From: Natrinema thermotolerans DSM 11552
GTDB taxonomy: Archaea > Halobacteriota > Halobacteria > Halobacteriales > Natrialbaceae
Assembly: GCA_000337115.1 (NCBI GenBank)
Contig: AOIR01000064.1
Location: 11,289 to 62,203, forward strand
DNA length: 50,915 nucleotides
Direction of reading: 5' to 3'
Numbering within the stretch: position 1 is the first letter of the stretch; each line of letters opens with the position of its first letter. Shown here piece by piece: positions 32,276-40,308 of the stretch. The notes beneath the pieces are model-generated. The model worked only from the letters and a program-made list of their open reading frames with translations, searched no databases and was not told where the DNA came from. A program made the position numbers and the translations under genes.

Positions 32276-33409
32276 GTGACGGCGCGAGAAAACAGCGTGA
32301 CGACGAACGGAACGGACACCGTGGCCGCGTTCAGTGAGGGAGCCGGTGCGCCGCCCGGCGATGACGCGGTGGGGACTGACCGAGGGTTCGACCGGGAGCG
32401 GCCACCGACCGAGACGCGCCCGGACAGCCGCGAGCCGTCGGCGACGGATAGTCGCGACGTCGCCGTCTCCGTCGACGGACTCTCGAAGCGGTTCGGCGCC
32501 GGCGAGACGGCGGTCACCGCGGTCGACGACGTGAGCGTCGACATCGAGACCGGCTCGATCGTGGGCCTGTTGGGACCGAACGGTGCCGGTAAGACGACGC
32601 TCATCAAGTCGATTCTCGGGATGGTCGTGCCGGACGCGGGCAGCGTCCGGATCCGTGGCATCGACCTCCGGGAACGACCGCGGGCGGCCTACAGCGCCGT
32701 CGATGCCATGCTCGAGGGGGCGCGAAACGACTACTGGCGGCTGACCGTTCGGGAGAACCTGCGGTACTTCGCTACGATCAGCGGCGTCGATCCGAACTCG
32801 GTCCGCGACCGCCACGACCGGCTGCTGGCCCAGCTCGACCTCGAGGCGAAGGCCGACGTTCCGGTCCGCGACCTTTCCCGAGGGATGAAACAGAAGGTGT
32901 CGCTGGCGAGCGTCCTCGCCGGTGGTGCCGAGGTCGTCTTTCTCGACGAACCGACGCTCGGGTTGGACATCGAGAGCTCCCGGACGCTCCAGCGGGAACT
33001 GCGACGCCTCGCCGCGGAGGAGGACCTCACCGTCGTCCTCAGCAGCCACGATATGGACGTCGTCGAGACGGTCTGTGACCGCGTCCTCATCATGTCCGAC
33101 GGAGCGATCATCGCGGACGATACCGTCGACGCCTTGCTGTCCGACACGGATCGCCACTGCGTTCGGATCACGAGCGCCGACATCGACGCCGCGCTCGTCT
33201 CGCGACTGCGACGGCGCTTCGACGCGATCGAGGCCGAGCGACGCGACGCCGGCCACCGGATCGAGGTCGTGACCGACAGCGACGGCCTCTACGAGCTGCT
33301 GGCACGGCTCCGCGACGCCGGCGTGACCCTCGAGCGCGTCCGGACGGTCGAGCCGGACCTCGAGGACGTCTTCGTCGAGCTGACGAGCGGCGATCGAGGT
33401 GGGCGATGA
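32276..33409 (+). CDS. ABC transporter ATP-binding protein
   Basis: A 377-residue ATPase. After about 60 polar, low-complexity residues the nucleotide-binding domain runs from residue 62: Walker A GPNGAGKTTLIKS, signature LSRGMKQKVSLASV, Walker B VVFLDEPTLGLD, switch His in SSHDMDVVE. The C-terminal 80 residues (VRITSADIDAALVSRL...LEDVFVELTSGD) are the domain typical of ABC-2/CcmA-type exporters. The GTG at 32276 follows CGTTTTTGTAGC by about 27 nt, so the unusual disordered N-terminus is likely real. It overlaps the permease gene (ATGA). Confidence 0.9.
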   Translation: MTARENSVTTNGTDTVAAFSEGAGAPPGDDAVGTDRGFDRERPPTETRPDSREPSATDSRDVAVSVDGLSKRFGAGETAVTAVDDVSVDIETGSIVGLLGPNGAGKTTLIKSILGMVVPDAGSVRIRGIDLRERPRAAYSAVDAMLEGARNDYWRLTVRENLRYFATISGVDPNSVRDRHDRLLAQLDLEAKADVPVRDLSRGMKQKVSLASVLAGGAEVVFLDEPTLGLDIESSRTLQRELRRLAAEEDLTVVLSSHDMDVVETVCDRVLIMSDGAIIADDTVDALLSDTDRHCVRITSADIDAALVSRLRRRFDAIEAERRDAGHRIEVVTDSDGLYELLARLRDAGVTLERVRTVEPDLEDVFVELTSGDRGGR

Positions 33410-34224
33410 GCGCGGGCGCGGGTCGGCAGGACGGGACCGACCGGCCGCGGCCGGCCGGCTACCGCCACCTCGCGCGGGCCGTCCTCTATCGCGAGTACCT
33501 GGTTTTCGTTCGCTATCCCGCGAACGCTATCGGCGGGCTCATCGCCTCGGTGTTTTTCTTCGGGCTACTGTTCTACGGCGGCCGGGCGATCGCCGGACAG
33601 GCCTTGACCGACTCGATCGAGGGGATCATCGTCGGCTACTTCCTGTGGTCGCTCTCGGTCGGGGCGTACTCCTCGATCGCGAACGATATCGGGAGCGAAG
33701 TCCAGTGGGGGACCCTCGAGCGCCACGTCATGTCGCCGTTTGGCTTCGCCCCCGTGGCGCTGTTGAAGGGCCTCGCCAAGATCGTCCGGTCGTTCGTCAC
33801 CTCGTCGGTGCTGCTGGCGGTGATGCTGCTCATCACCGGGCGGAGCCTCGAGTTGAACGTCCTGACGATCGTCGTCGTCGCGACGCTCAGCATCGTCTCG
33901 GTGCTGGGCCTCGGACTGGCCGCCGGCGGCGTGACCGTCCTCTACAAGCGGGTCGGCAACTGGCTCAACCTGCTCCAGTTCGGCTTTATCGTGCTGATCT
34001 CCGCGCCCGCGTTCGATCTCGGCTGGCTGCGATTCTTCCCGCTCGCCCAGGGCAGCGCGCTCCTCCAGCGGACGATGATCCACGACGTCCGCCTCTGGGA
34101 GTTCCCTGCGGTCGATCTCGCGATCCTGCTCGGGGTCGCCGTCGGCTACGTCGCGCTCGGCTACGCGATCTTCCAGTACGCGACCCGTCGGGCGAGACGG
34201 CTCGGCGTCCTCGGGGACTACTGA
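33406..34224 (+). CDS. ABC-2-type transporter permease
   Basis: A 272-residue membrane protein with six helices (ANAIGGLIASVFFFGLLFYG; GIIVGYFLWSLSVGAYSSIA; SSVLLAVMLLITG; IVVVATLSIVSVLGLGLAAG; LLQFGFIVLISAPAFDL; AILLGVAVGYVALGYAIF). IGSEVQWGTLERHVMSP is the conserved cytoplasmic loop of ABC-2 permeases. With the preceding ATPase it forms a two-component exporter, probably as a dimer. Substrate unknown (drug, lipid or polysaccharide are all possible). Confidence 0.88.
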   Translation: MSAGAGRQDGTDRPRPAGYRHLARAVLYREYLVFVRYPANAIGGLIASVFFFGLLFYGGRAIAGQALTDSIEGIIVGYFLWSLSVGAYSSIANDIGSEVQWGTLERHVMSPFGFAPVALLKGLAKIVRSFVTSSVLLAVMLLITGRSLELNVLTIVVVATLSIVSVLGLGLAAGGVTVLYKRVGNWLNLLQFGFIVLISAPAFDLGWLRFFPLAQGSALLQRTMIHDVRLWEFPAVDLAILLGVAVGYVALGYAIFQYATRRARRLGVLGDY

Positions 34225-34308
34225 CCCGCTTTCAGCCCGCCGGACCGACGGCGTCCGGAACCGTCGCCCCCCGCCAGACTCTCCCCCGTAGCACCCGTTC
34301 GATTCCGT

Positions 34309-34554
34309 ATGGCCCACGACAGGATCCACGCGCGGAAACCGACACACGACCTCGAGCGATGGTCCGTCGGGACGATCGCCGCCATCGACCAACGGGACTG
34401 TCACGCCGTTTTCGAGGTAACCGCCGAGGGCGGCGAGTCGATCGAACTCGTCGTGACGGTCGCCATCCGGGATCTCGTCCTCCGGCGACTCGATCTCGCG
34501 GCCGACGAGTCGCCGATCGGTGCCCGCGTCTGGTACCGCACCCGCGGCGGCTGA
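34309..34554 (+). CDS. Small haloarchaeal protein of unknown function
   Basis: An 81-residue protein (MAHDRIHARKPTHDLERWSV). A short basic N-terminus is followed by five or six strands (GTIAAIDQRDCHAVFEVTAE; ESIELVVTVAIRDLVLRRLD), suggesting a small beta-barrel such as an OB-like fold, and it ends VWYRTRGG. It looks conserved in character (good third-position GC, clean start) but I cannot assign a family. It lies between the ABC exporter and the CsaA-like gene, all rightward, with 84- and 48-bp gaps. Confidence 0.6.
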   Translation: MAHDRIHARKPTHDLERWSVGTIAAIDQRDCHAVFEVTAEGGESIELVVTVAIRDLVLRRLDLAADESPIGARVWYRTRGG

Positions 34555-34602
34555 CGGTCGCGGACCGATACCTAGTTTTCGGTGGCGACGGTACCGTGGG
34601 GC

Positions 34603-34926
34603 ATGGTCGAGAGCCCGTTCGACGTGACGATCGAGGTTGGCGAGGTACTCGAGGCCGAACCGTTCCCCGAAGCCGAGAAACCCGAGATGACCAAGCTGTG
34701 GATCGACCTCGGCGACGAGGAGATCCAGTCCGCGGCGCAGTTGGACCACCATCACGACGCCGCCGACCTCGAGGGCCGGCAGGTGCTGTGCGCGACGAAC
34801 CTCGGCTCCGTGCGGATCGCGGGGTTCAAATCGGAGGCGCTGACCGTCGGCGTTCCCAGTGAGGAGGGGTATCCCGTGCTGGTCTCGCCGGACGAGGACG
34901 TGCCGCTGGGCGGGTTGTTATACTGA
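34603..34926 (+). CDS. CsaA-like tRNA-binding OB-fold protein
   Basis: A 107-residue OB-fold protein of the MetRS C-terminal/CsaA/Trbp111 family: FDVTIEVGEVLEAEPFPEAE then KPEMTKLWIDLGDEEIQSAA, QVLCATNLGSVRIAGFKSEA and VPLGGLLY. Members bind tRNA in a structure-specific way, or act as chaperones (CsaA). The ATG at 34603 gives the family N-terminus; GTG 34582 would add seven residues and the start would then lie too close to the TATA-like CCTAGTTTTC. Length is normal. Confidence 0.88.
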   Translation: MVESPFDVTIEVGEVLEAEPFPEAEKPEMTKLWIDLGDEEIQSAAQLDHHHDAADLEGRQVLCATNLGSVRIAGFKSEALTVGVPSEEGYPVLVSPDEDVPLGGLLY

Positions 34927-35013
34927 ATCCGGTCGGAACCTGAATGCTTAGTCCGCGACTTAGACGAAAGTAAAAAACTCTTTATAACACCCGTTGCGTG
35001 GTTCAGACGAGCA

Positions 35014-35736
35014 ATGGGCCAGAACGAATCGGACTCCGATTCGAAACCGAAGTCCGAATCTGGCAACGACAGCCACCCTGTCGACGGTTCTAGATCGACA
35101 GCACGTCCCAACGGTTCTGAACCGGGCGAGCAGCAAACCCCGGCCGAGAAAGTCGATATCGCAGCTCTCGAGATAGTTCGAAAGGAGTCCCGTGAGGTAC
35201 TCGACGAACAGATATCGCTGTTGGGTGATATCGATGACAAGGCTATGCGGACGGTCCGAACTGCGGTTCTCTTTATCGGCCTCGTTATCTCTGCGATTCA
35301 GATCAGTGGTGATTCGATAACGACCGAGGAGATCGGAACGTGGCCGTTCAGACTAACGACCAGTGGCGTCGTGTTTTTGCTCGCTTCCATCGTGGCGGGT
35401 ATCTGGACGTATTCCGTCTCGGATCCGAGTTTCGGCGTGAGTAGTGACCATCGAAAAGACGTCGTTGCGGGCGGGTATACGGAGCGTGAGTGGCTCCTTT
35501 TTCAACTAAACGAATACGACGAGTGGACCGAATCGATGCGGGAGACGAATCAGACTAACGTCGTCGGGCTACATACGACGCTTTTCTCGTTAGTCGCGGG
35601 CGTACTTTGCCTCCTGTTCTCGGCCGTTTTAACGCTGGACGGTAGTCCGGACGAGTTCTTCTACCCGACGCTGTTCACGACTCTCCTCGTACTTGGGATT
35701 GCCACAGTTTTATGGGTAGCGAGAAGGAAAGGATAG
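35014..35736 (+). CDS. Four-helix membrane protein of unknown function
   Basis: A 240-residue protein. Residues 1-45 are polar and disordered. Residues 48-80 form an amphipathic helix (IAALEIVRKESREVLDEQIS) leading to D74-D-K-A just before the first membrane helix (82-98). A second helix (114-133) follows, then a soluble loop with YTEREWLLFQLNEYDEW, then two more helices (187-207, 216-236). The 2+2 helix layout with D-x-K-A before helix 1 resembles PycTM-type and related membrane effectors of antiviral signalling, but no cyclase is nearby and the match is by pattern only. The gene is clearly lower in GC than its neighbours, suggesting transfer. TATA box TTTATAA at 34981-34987. Confidence 0.65.
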   Translation: MGQNESDSDSKPKSESGNDSHPVDGSRSTARPNGSEPGEQQTPAEKVDIAALEIVRKESREVLDEQISLLGDIDDKAMRTVRTAVLFIGLVISAIQISGDSITTEEIGTWPFRLTTSGVVFLLASIVAGIWTYSVSDPSFGVSSDHRKDVVAGGYTEREWLLFQLNEYDEWTESMRETNQTNVVGLHTTLFSLVAGVLCLLFSAVLTLDGSPDEFFYPTLFTTLLVLGIATVLWVARRKG

Positions 35737-35742
35737 GTGAAC

Positions 35743-35862
35743 ATGGGCCGCTCACCGAAGACTAACCGCGAACTCGAACCGGAGCAGGGGCACAAGGGAC
35801 CGGGAGTGCTGTCTGCCGTTCGGACTCGAGCGAATAACTTCATCAGCGGCCTCAGAAAGTAG
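35743..35862 (+). CDS. Possible 39-residue protein after the four-helix gene
   Basis: A short ORF reading MGRSPKTNRELEPEQGHKG then PGVLSAVRTRANNFISGLRK. It starts 6 nt after the stop of the four-helix gene, in the same frame, and is preceded by AGGTGA, similar to an archaeal ribosome-binding site but only 2 nt from the ATG; a GTG at 35737 is an alternative. The C-terminal half is a basic amphipathic helix. It may be a real small partner or the product of stop readthrough. Unrecognised. Confidence 0.4.
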   Translation: MGRSPKTNRELEPEQGHKGPGVLSAVRTRANNFISGLRK

Positions 35863-36000
35863 CCCGCGCCGTTTTTTACGTACTTGACGGAGCATCGGGG
35901 TATCATACCGGATCGATGTCCGTCCTCGTCCCCGTCGCTGCCCGGCCACGTTCACCGCGGATCCCGCAGGGTTTTTGCGGTGGAGGGACAGTCACCGGAT

Positions 36001-38670
36001 ATGACCGAGGCGACGGGGATCGTCGGCGAGTTCTTCTCGCTCAAGGAAGACACCGACGCCGACCTCCTGACGATGCAGTGTGGCGATTTCTACGAGTTCT
36101 TCGGGGAGGACGCCGAACTCGTCAGCGAGGAACTCGACCTCAAAGTCTCACAGAAGTCCTCGCACGGTTCCTCCTATCCGATGGCCGGCGTGCCGATCGA
36201 CGACCTGACGCCCTATCTCAAGGCCCTGGTCGAACGCGGCTACCGCGTCGCCGTCGCCGACCAGTACGAGACCGATTCCGGCCACGCCCGGGAAATCGTC
36301 CGCGTCGTGACGCCCGGGACCCTACTCGAGACGAGCGACGCCGACGCCCAGTACATGGCGGCGGTCGTCGACGGGGGCGAGGTCGGCGGGGCGAGCAGTG
36401 ACGGCTACGGCCTCGCGTTCGCCGACGTGACGACCGGCCGCTTTCTCGTCGCCGACGCCGCCGACGCCGACGAGGCGCTGACGGAACTCTACCGATTCGA
36501 TCCAGTCGAGGTCCTGCCCGGCCCCGAGGTGCGGACGGACGACGACCTGCTCGAGAAACTGCGCGAGCGGTTGGACGCGACGCTGACCCTCCACGAGACC
36601 GACGCGTTCGCACCCAAACGCGGTGCCCACACTGTCCGTGAGCAGTTCGGAACCGAGACCGTCGACCGACTGTCAGTCGGCGAGCAGACGCTCGCGGCCG
36701 CCGGTGCGGTGCTTTCCTACGTCGAGGAGACCGGCGCGGGCGTGCTGGCCTCGATGACCCGCATCCAGGCCCACCACGGCGACGACCACGTCACCCTGGA
36801 CGCGACCACCCAGCGCAACCTCGAGTTGACCGAGACGATGCAAGGCGAGCGCGACGGCTCGCTGTTCGCGACGATCGACCACACCGAGACCAGCGCCGGC
36901 GGCCGCCTGCTCAAAGAATGGCTCCAGCGGCCCAGACGGTCGCTCGAGACGCTTGAGGAACGCCAGGCGAGCGTCGACGCGCTCTCGACGGCGGCGCTGG
37001 CCCGCGACGAGATCCAGGACCGGCTCGACGACGCCTACGACCTCGCGCGCCTCGCCTCGAAGGCCAGCCACGGCAGCGCCGACGCCCGGGATCTGGTTGC
37101 CGTCCGCGAGACGCTGGCCGTTCTCCCGGCCGTGGCCGAGACGATCGAGTCGACGCCGGCACTGGCCGACTCCCCCCTCTCGGCGATCGTCGACCGGCCG
37201 GATCGAGCGGCCGCGCGGGAACTGCGCGAGACCCTCGAGGAAGCCGTCGCCGAGGACCCCCCATCGACGGTGACGCAGGGCGAACTCCTCCGGAAGGGGT
37301 ACGACGCGGAACTCGACGAGGTGATCGAGCGCCACGAGGAAGTCAGGGAGTGGCTCGATACTCTCGCCGAGCGAGAGAAGCGCCAACACGGCCTCTCACA
37401 CGTCACCGTCGACCGGAACAAGACCGACGGCTACTACATTCAGGTCGGCAAATCGGCCGCGGACGGCGTTCCCGACCACTACGAGCAGATCAAGACGCTG
37501 AAAAACTCCAAGCGGTTCACGACCGAGGAACTCGAGGAGAAAGAGCGCGATATCCTCCGACTCGAGGACCGACGCGGCGAACTGGAGTACGAACTCTTCG
37601 CAGAACTCCGCGACGAGGTGGCCGAGCGGGCGGCACTGCTGCAGGACGTCGGCCGGGCCTTAGCGACGATCGACGCGCTGGCGAGCCTGGCGACCCACGC
37701 CGCCGAGAACCGCTGGGTGCGGCCGGAACTGCATCGGGGCGATGACCTGACGATCGAGCAGGGCCGCCACCCGGTCGTCGAGCAGACGACGGAGTTCGTG
37801 CCCAACGACGTCCGGATGGACGAAGACCGCGGCTTTCTGGTCGTCACCGGGCCTAACATGTCCGGCAAGTCGACGTACATGCGCCAAGTCGCGTGTATCG
37901 TCCTGCTGGCCCAGATCGGGAGCTTCGTTCCGGCCGAGGCGGCCGAGATCGGCGTCGTCGACGGGATCTTCACTCGCGTCGGCGCGCTCGACGAACTCGC
38001 CCAGGGCCGGTCGACGTTCATGGTCGAGATGAGCGAACTCTCGAACATCCTCCACACCGCGACCGAGGAGTCGCTGGTCATCTTGGACGAGGTGGGGCGG
38101 GGCACCGCGACCTACGACGGTATCTCGATCGCCTGGGCCGCCACGGAGTACCTGCACAACGAAGTGAAAGCGAAGACCCTCTTTGCGACCCACTACCACG
38201 AACTGACCGGCCTCGCGGAGAACCTCCCCCGCGTCGCCAACGTCCACGTCGCGGCCGACGAACGCGACGGCGAGGTCACCTTCCTCCGGACGGTCCGAGA
38301 CGGCCCCACGGACCGCAGCTACGGCGTCCACGTCGCCGACCTCGCCGGCGTTCCGGACCCCGTCGTCGACCGCTCGAGGGAAGTCCTCGAGCGCCTACGC
38401 GAGGAGAAAGCAATCGAGGCGAAAGGCGGGGCCTCGAGCGAGCCGGTGCAGGCGGTCTTCGATCTGGGCAGCGGGACGATGCAGACCGAGTCCCAAGACC
38501 GGTCGCAGGCGGCGTCGACCGACGGCGGCCCGGCGGGCGAGTCGGCGGCCCCGATCGACCCCGAAACCGAGGCCGTCCTCGCGGACCTCGAGTCGATCGA
38601 CGTCAACACGACGCCGCCGATCGAACTCGTCTCGCGGGTCCAGGAGCTACAGGAGCGACTCGAGGAGTGA
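36001..38670 (+). CDS. mutS: DNA mismatch repair protein MutS
   Basis: An 889-residue MutS1. Domain I has F30-Y-E32, the Phe-x-Glu mismatch wedge (MQCGDFYEFFGEDAELV); a connector, a lever (residues about 260-540 with helical and clamp regions) and the ATPase follow. Walker A is G617-P-N-M-S-G-K-S, Walker B LVILDEVGRGTATYDG, and ATHYHELTGLAE is the switch region. The C-terminus has a disordered linker and a short dimerisation helix (PPIELVSRVQELQERLEE). Start ATG 36001; the open frame to 35884 has no family match. mutL lies 2.7 kb downstream on the same strand. It is known that in haloarchaea MutS-MutL may be partly redundant with EndoMS. Confidence 0.96.
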   Translation: MTEATGIVGEFFSLKEDTDADLLTMQCGDFYEFFGEDAELVSEELDLKVSQKSSHGSSYPMAGVPIDDLTPYLKALVERGYRVAVADQYETDSGHAREIVRVVTPGTLLETSDADAQYMAAVVDGGEVGGASSDGYGLAFADVTTGRFLVADAADADEALTELYRFDPVEVLPGPEVRTDDDLLEKLRERLDATLTLHETDAFAPKRGAHTVREQFGTETVDRLSVGEQTLAAAGAVLSYVEETGAGVLASMTRIQAHHGDDHVTLDATTQRNLELTETMQGERDGSLFATIDHTETSAGGRLLKEWLQRPRRSLETLEERQASVDALSTAALARDEIQDRLDDAYDLARLASKASHGSADARDLVAVRETLAVLPAVAETIESTPALADSPLSAIVDRPDRAAARELRETLEEAVAEDPPSTVTQGELLRKGYDAELDEVIERHEEVREWLDTLAEREKRQHGLSHVTVDRNKTDGYYIQVGKSAADGVPDHYEQIKTLKNSKRFTTEELEEKERDILRLEDRRGELEYELFAELRDEVAERAALLQDVGRALATIDALASLATHAAENRWVRPELHRGDDLTIEQGRHPVVEQTTEFVPNDVRMDEDRGFLVVTGPNMSGKSTYMRQVACIVLLAQIGSFVPAEAAEIGVVDGIFTRVGALDELAQGRSTFMVEMSELSNILHTATEESLVILDEVGRGTATYDGISIAWAATEYLHNEVKAKTLFATHYHELTGLAENLPRVANVHVAADERDGEVTFLRTVRDGPTDRSYGVHVADLAGVPDPVVDRSREVLERLREEKAIEAKGGASSEPVQAVFDLGSGTMQTESQDRSQAASTDGGPAGESAAPIDPETEAVLADLESIDVNTTPPIELVSRVQELQERLEE

Positions 38671-38671
38671 C

Positions 38672-38950
38672 CTAGCCGCCGACGCCGCGTTCGATGTCGG
38701 AGAGCGAGAGGTAGCGATCGGTGTTCGGATGGGTTCCGAAAACGGAGCGGCTGAATCGACAGGTGGACATGCGCACTTATCGAAGAAGTCGGAGTGTTAG
38801 CAGAGCCACCATCGGACCGAGGAACAAAATCAAACCGACCCCAATAAGTAACAACTCACGCGGGAGAATAAGGTAAAGCAGCAGTACAAGGTTGCTAAGC
38901 AAAAGTACGATAATCAGATTAAGGCGGAAGATAATCGGTCTATTATTCAT
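38672..38950 (-). pseudogene. Probable remnant of an M48/HtpX-like membrane protease
   Basis: Read leftward from the ATG at 38950, 57 residues (MNNRPIIFRLNLIIVLLLSN and two hydrophobic helices ending LLTLRLLR) end at TAA 38777-38779. In the same frame, after two codons, a 32-residue stretch follows: MSTCRFSRSVFGTHPNTDRY then LSLSDIERGVGG. F-x-THPNTD-R is close to the F-(S/R)-THP-x-T-x-x-R-(I/V) C-terminal end of M48/HtpX metalloproteases, whose N-termini carry two membrane helices. The whole catalytic middle with HExxH is missing. So this looks like an internally deleted gene, although the 57-residue helix-hairpin protein may still be made. An alternative is two unrelated small genes. Confidence 0.4.
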
Positions 38951-39059
38951 TGTACGACTATTTTAAGCATCCCATGATATATATATATATTGTCTGTATC
39001 ACTTTCGTGCCCTGAATTGGATTGTTCTCCGGCTCCAGCGGAGGAACACGAACCGGAAA
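38951..39059. other. AT-rich intergenic stretch with (AT)7 run
   Basis: Holds an ATATATATATATAT run (38977-38990), about 28-40 nt upstream of the leftward ATG at 38950, which may serve as its TATA region. No gene was recognised between the run and the stop of the small membrane-protein gene at 39060. Confidence 0.4.
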
Positions 39060-39266
39060 CTACTGGTGGCGGTCCCGTTCGAACGCCTCGAGCGCGTCCG
39101 TGTACGATCGCAGGACCGATAGGAGCAGCGCGAGCAGCAGTAGCGGGGTGGCGTACACGAGCTGGGTGTACGGATCCGGGGGCGACACGACCGCCGAGAC
39201 GAGGACCGCGATCGCACCCAAGACGGCCAGGGTTCGGGCGAATCGACGGTGCGGAGACGGACTCAT
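39060..39266 (-). CDS. Small two-helix membrane protein
   Basis: A 68-residue protein starting MSPSPHRRFARTLAVLGAIA. A basic N-terminus is followed by a first membrane helix (TLAVLGAIAVLVSAVV), a short loop (SPPDPYTQLVY), a second helix (ATPLLLLALLLSVL) and a charged C-terminus (ALEAFERDRHQ). The frame extends upstream to 39371, but TTTATATC, about 30 nt before the ATG at 39266, favours the short form. Unknown function; it belongs to the set of small membrane proteins behind mutS. Confidence 0.5.
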   Translation of the reverse strand: MSPSPHRRFARTLAVLGAIAVLVSAVVSPPDPYTQLVYATPLLLLALLLSVLRSYTDALEAFERDRHQ

Positions 39267-39382
39267 ATCGACGGGTTCCGGACCGAAGATATAAATTTCA
39301 CTAGGGGTCGGCGGAACGTGCAGCACGGCGAGACCGTCGGCGATCGGTAGAACTTTGAGATACTGGGGCACTCGGTAGCACG

Positions 39383-40183
39383 ATGCACGAAGCAGACTTC
39401 GACGTGGCGGGGAAGACCGCCATCGTCACCGGCGCGAGCCAGGGAATCGGCGAATCGATCGCGAAGACGCTGGCCGCAGGCGGCGCGGACGTCGCCATCT
39501 GTTCGCGTTCGATGGATCGGGTCGGCCCGGTCGCCGAGGAGATCAACGACAGCGAGGCCGACGGCGAGGCGCTCGCGGTCGAGTGCAACGTCCGCGAGCG
39601 CGAGCAGGTTCAAAATCTCGTCGACGAGACGGTCGCGGAGTTCGGCGACGTCGACATCCTGATCAACAACGCCGGCGGCGAGTTCGTCGCCCCCTTCGAG
39701 GACATCTCCGCGAACGGCTGGGAGACCATCGTCGACCTCAATCTCAACAGCACCGTCCACTGCACGCAACTCGCCGGCGAGGTCATGCGTGAGGGCGACG
39801 GCGGGGTCATCATCAACATGTCCAGCGTCAACGGACAGCACGCCGCGCCCGGCGAGAGCCACTACGGCGCGTCCAAGGCCGCGATCATCCGCCTGACCGA
39901 GACGCTGGCCGTCGAGTGGGCCGAGTACGGCATCCGCGTCAACTGCATCGCGCCCGGCCTGATCCAGACGCCCGGCGTCGCCGAGACGCTCGGTATCGAC
40001 AGCGAGGACATGCCGCCCCGCGAGGAGACCGACCGCCGCATCGGCTACGGCGAGGACATCGCCGACGTCGCGCAGTTCCTCGCCAGCCCCGCCGCCGCCT
40101 TCATGAACGGCGAGACCGTGACGGTGAAAGGCGTCCCGCGAGCCGGCAACTCGATGTCGCAGGATCTGGGCCTCGAGGACTGA
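39383..40183 (+). CDS. Short-chain dehydrogenase/reductase
   Basis: A 266-residue classical SDR. The cofactor site is TGASQGIGESIA near residue 17, and NNAGG supports the fold. The catalytic set is N (NLNSTVH region), S in NMSSVNGQHAAPG, and Y-G-A-S-K. Ser-Arg (SRSMDR) after the second strand suggests NADP preference. The sequence fits 3-oxoacyl-ACP reductase/glucose 1-dehydrogenase-type members; substrate unknown. The closing segment (AGNSMSQDLGLED) lacks the Rossmann-typical final -DGG- strand. Confidence 0.9.
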   Translation: MHEADFDVAGKTAIVTGASQGIGESIAKTLAAGGADVAICSRSMDRVGPVAEEINDSEADGEALAVECNVREREQVQNLVDETVAEFGDVDILINNAGGEFVAPFEDISANGWETIVDLNLNSTVHCTQLAGEVMREGDGGVIINMSSVNGQHAAPGESHYGASKAAIIRLTETLAVEWAEYGIRVNCIAPGLIQTPGVAETLGIDSEDMPPREETDRRIGYGEDIADVAQFLASPAAAFMNGETVTVKGVPRAGNSMSQDLGLED

Positions 40184-40308
40184 CGGCGTCGGGAACTCCG
40201 TCTCGCTTTCCCTCTGTCCAGGTGTCAGCCGCCGGCGGATCGATCCGGGGCGCCCCGCGGTAGCACGGACGGGTAACGAATATGTCGACCGGCTACCAAG
40301 TGTAGCCG

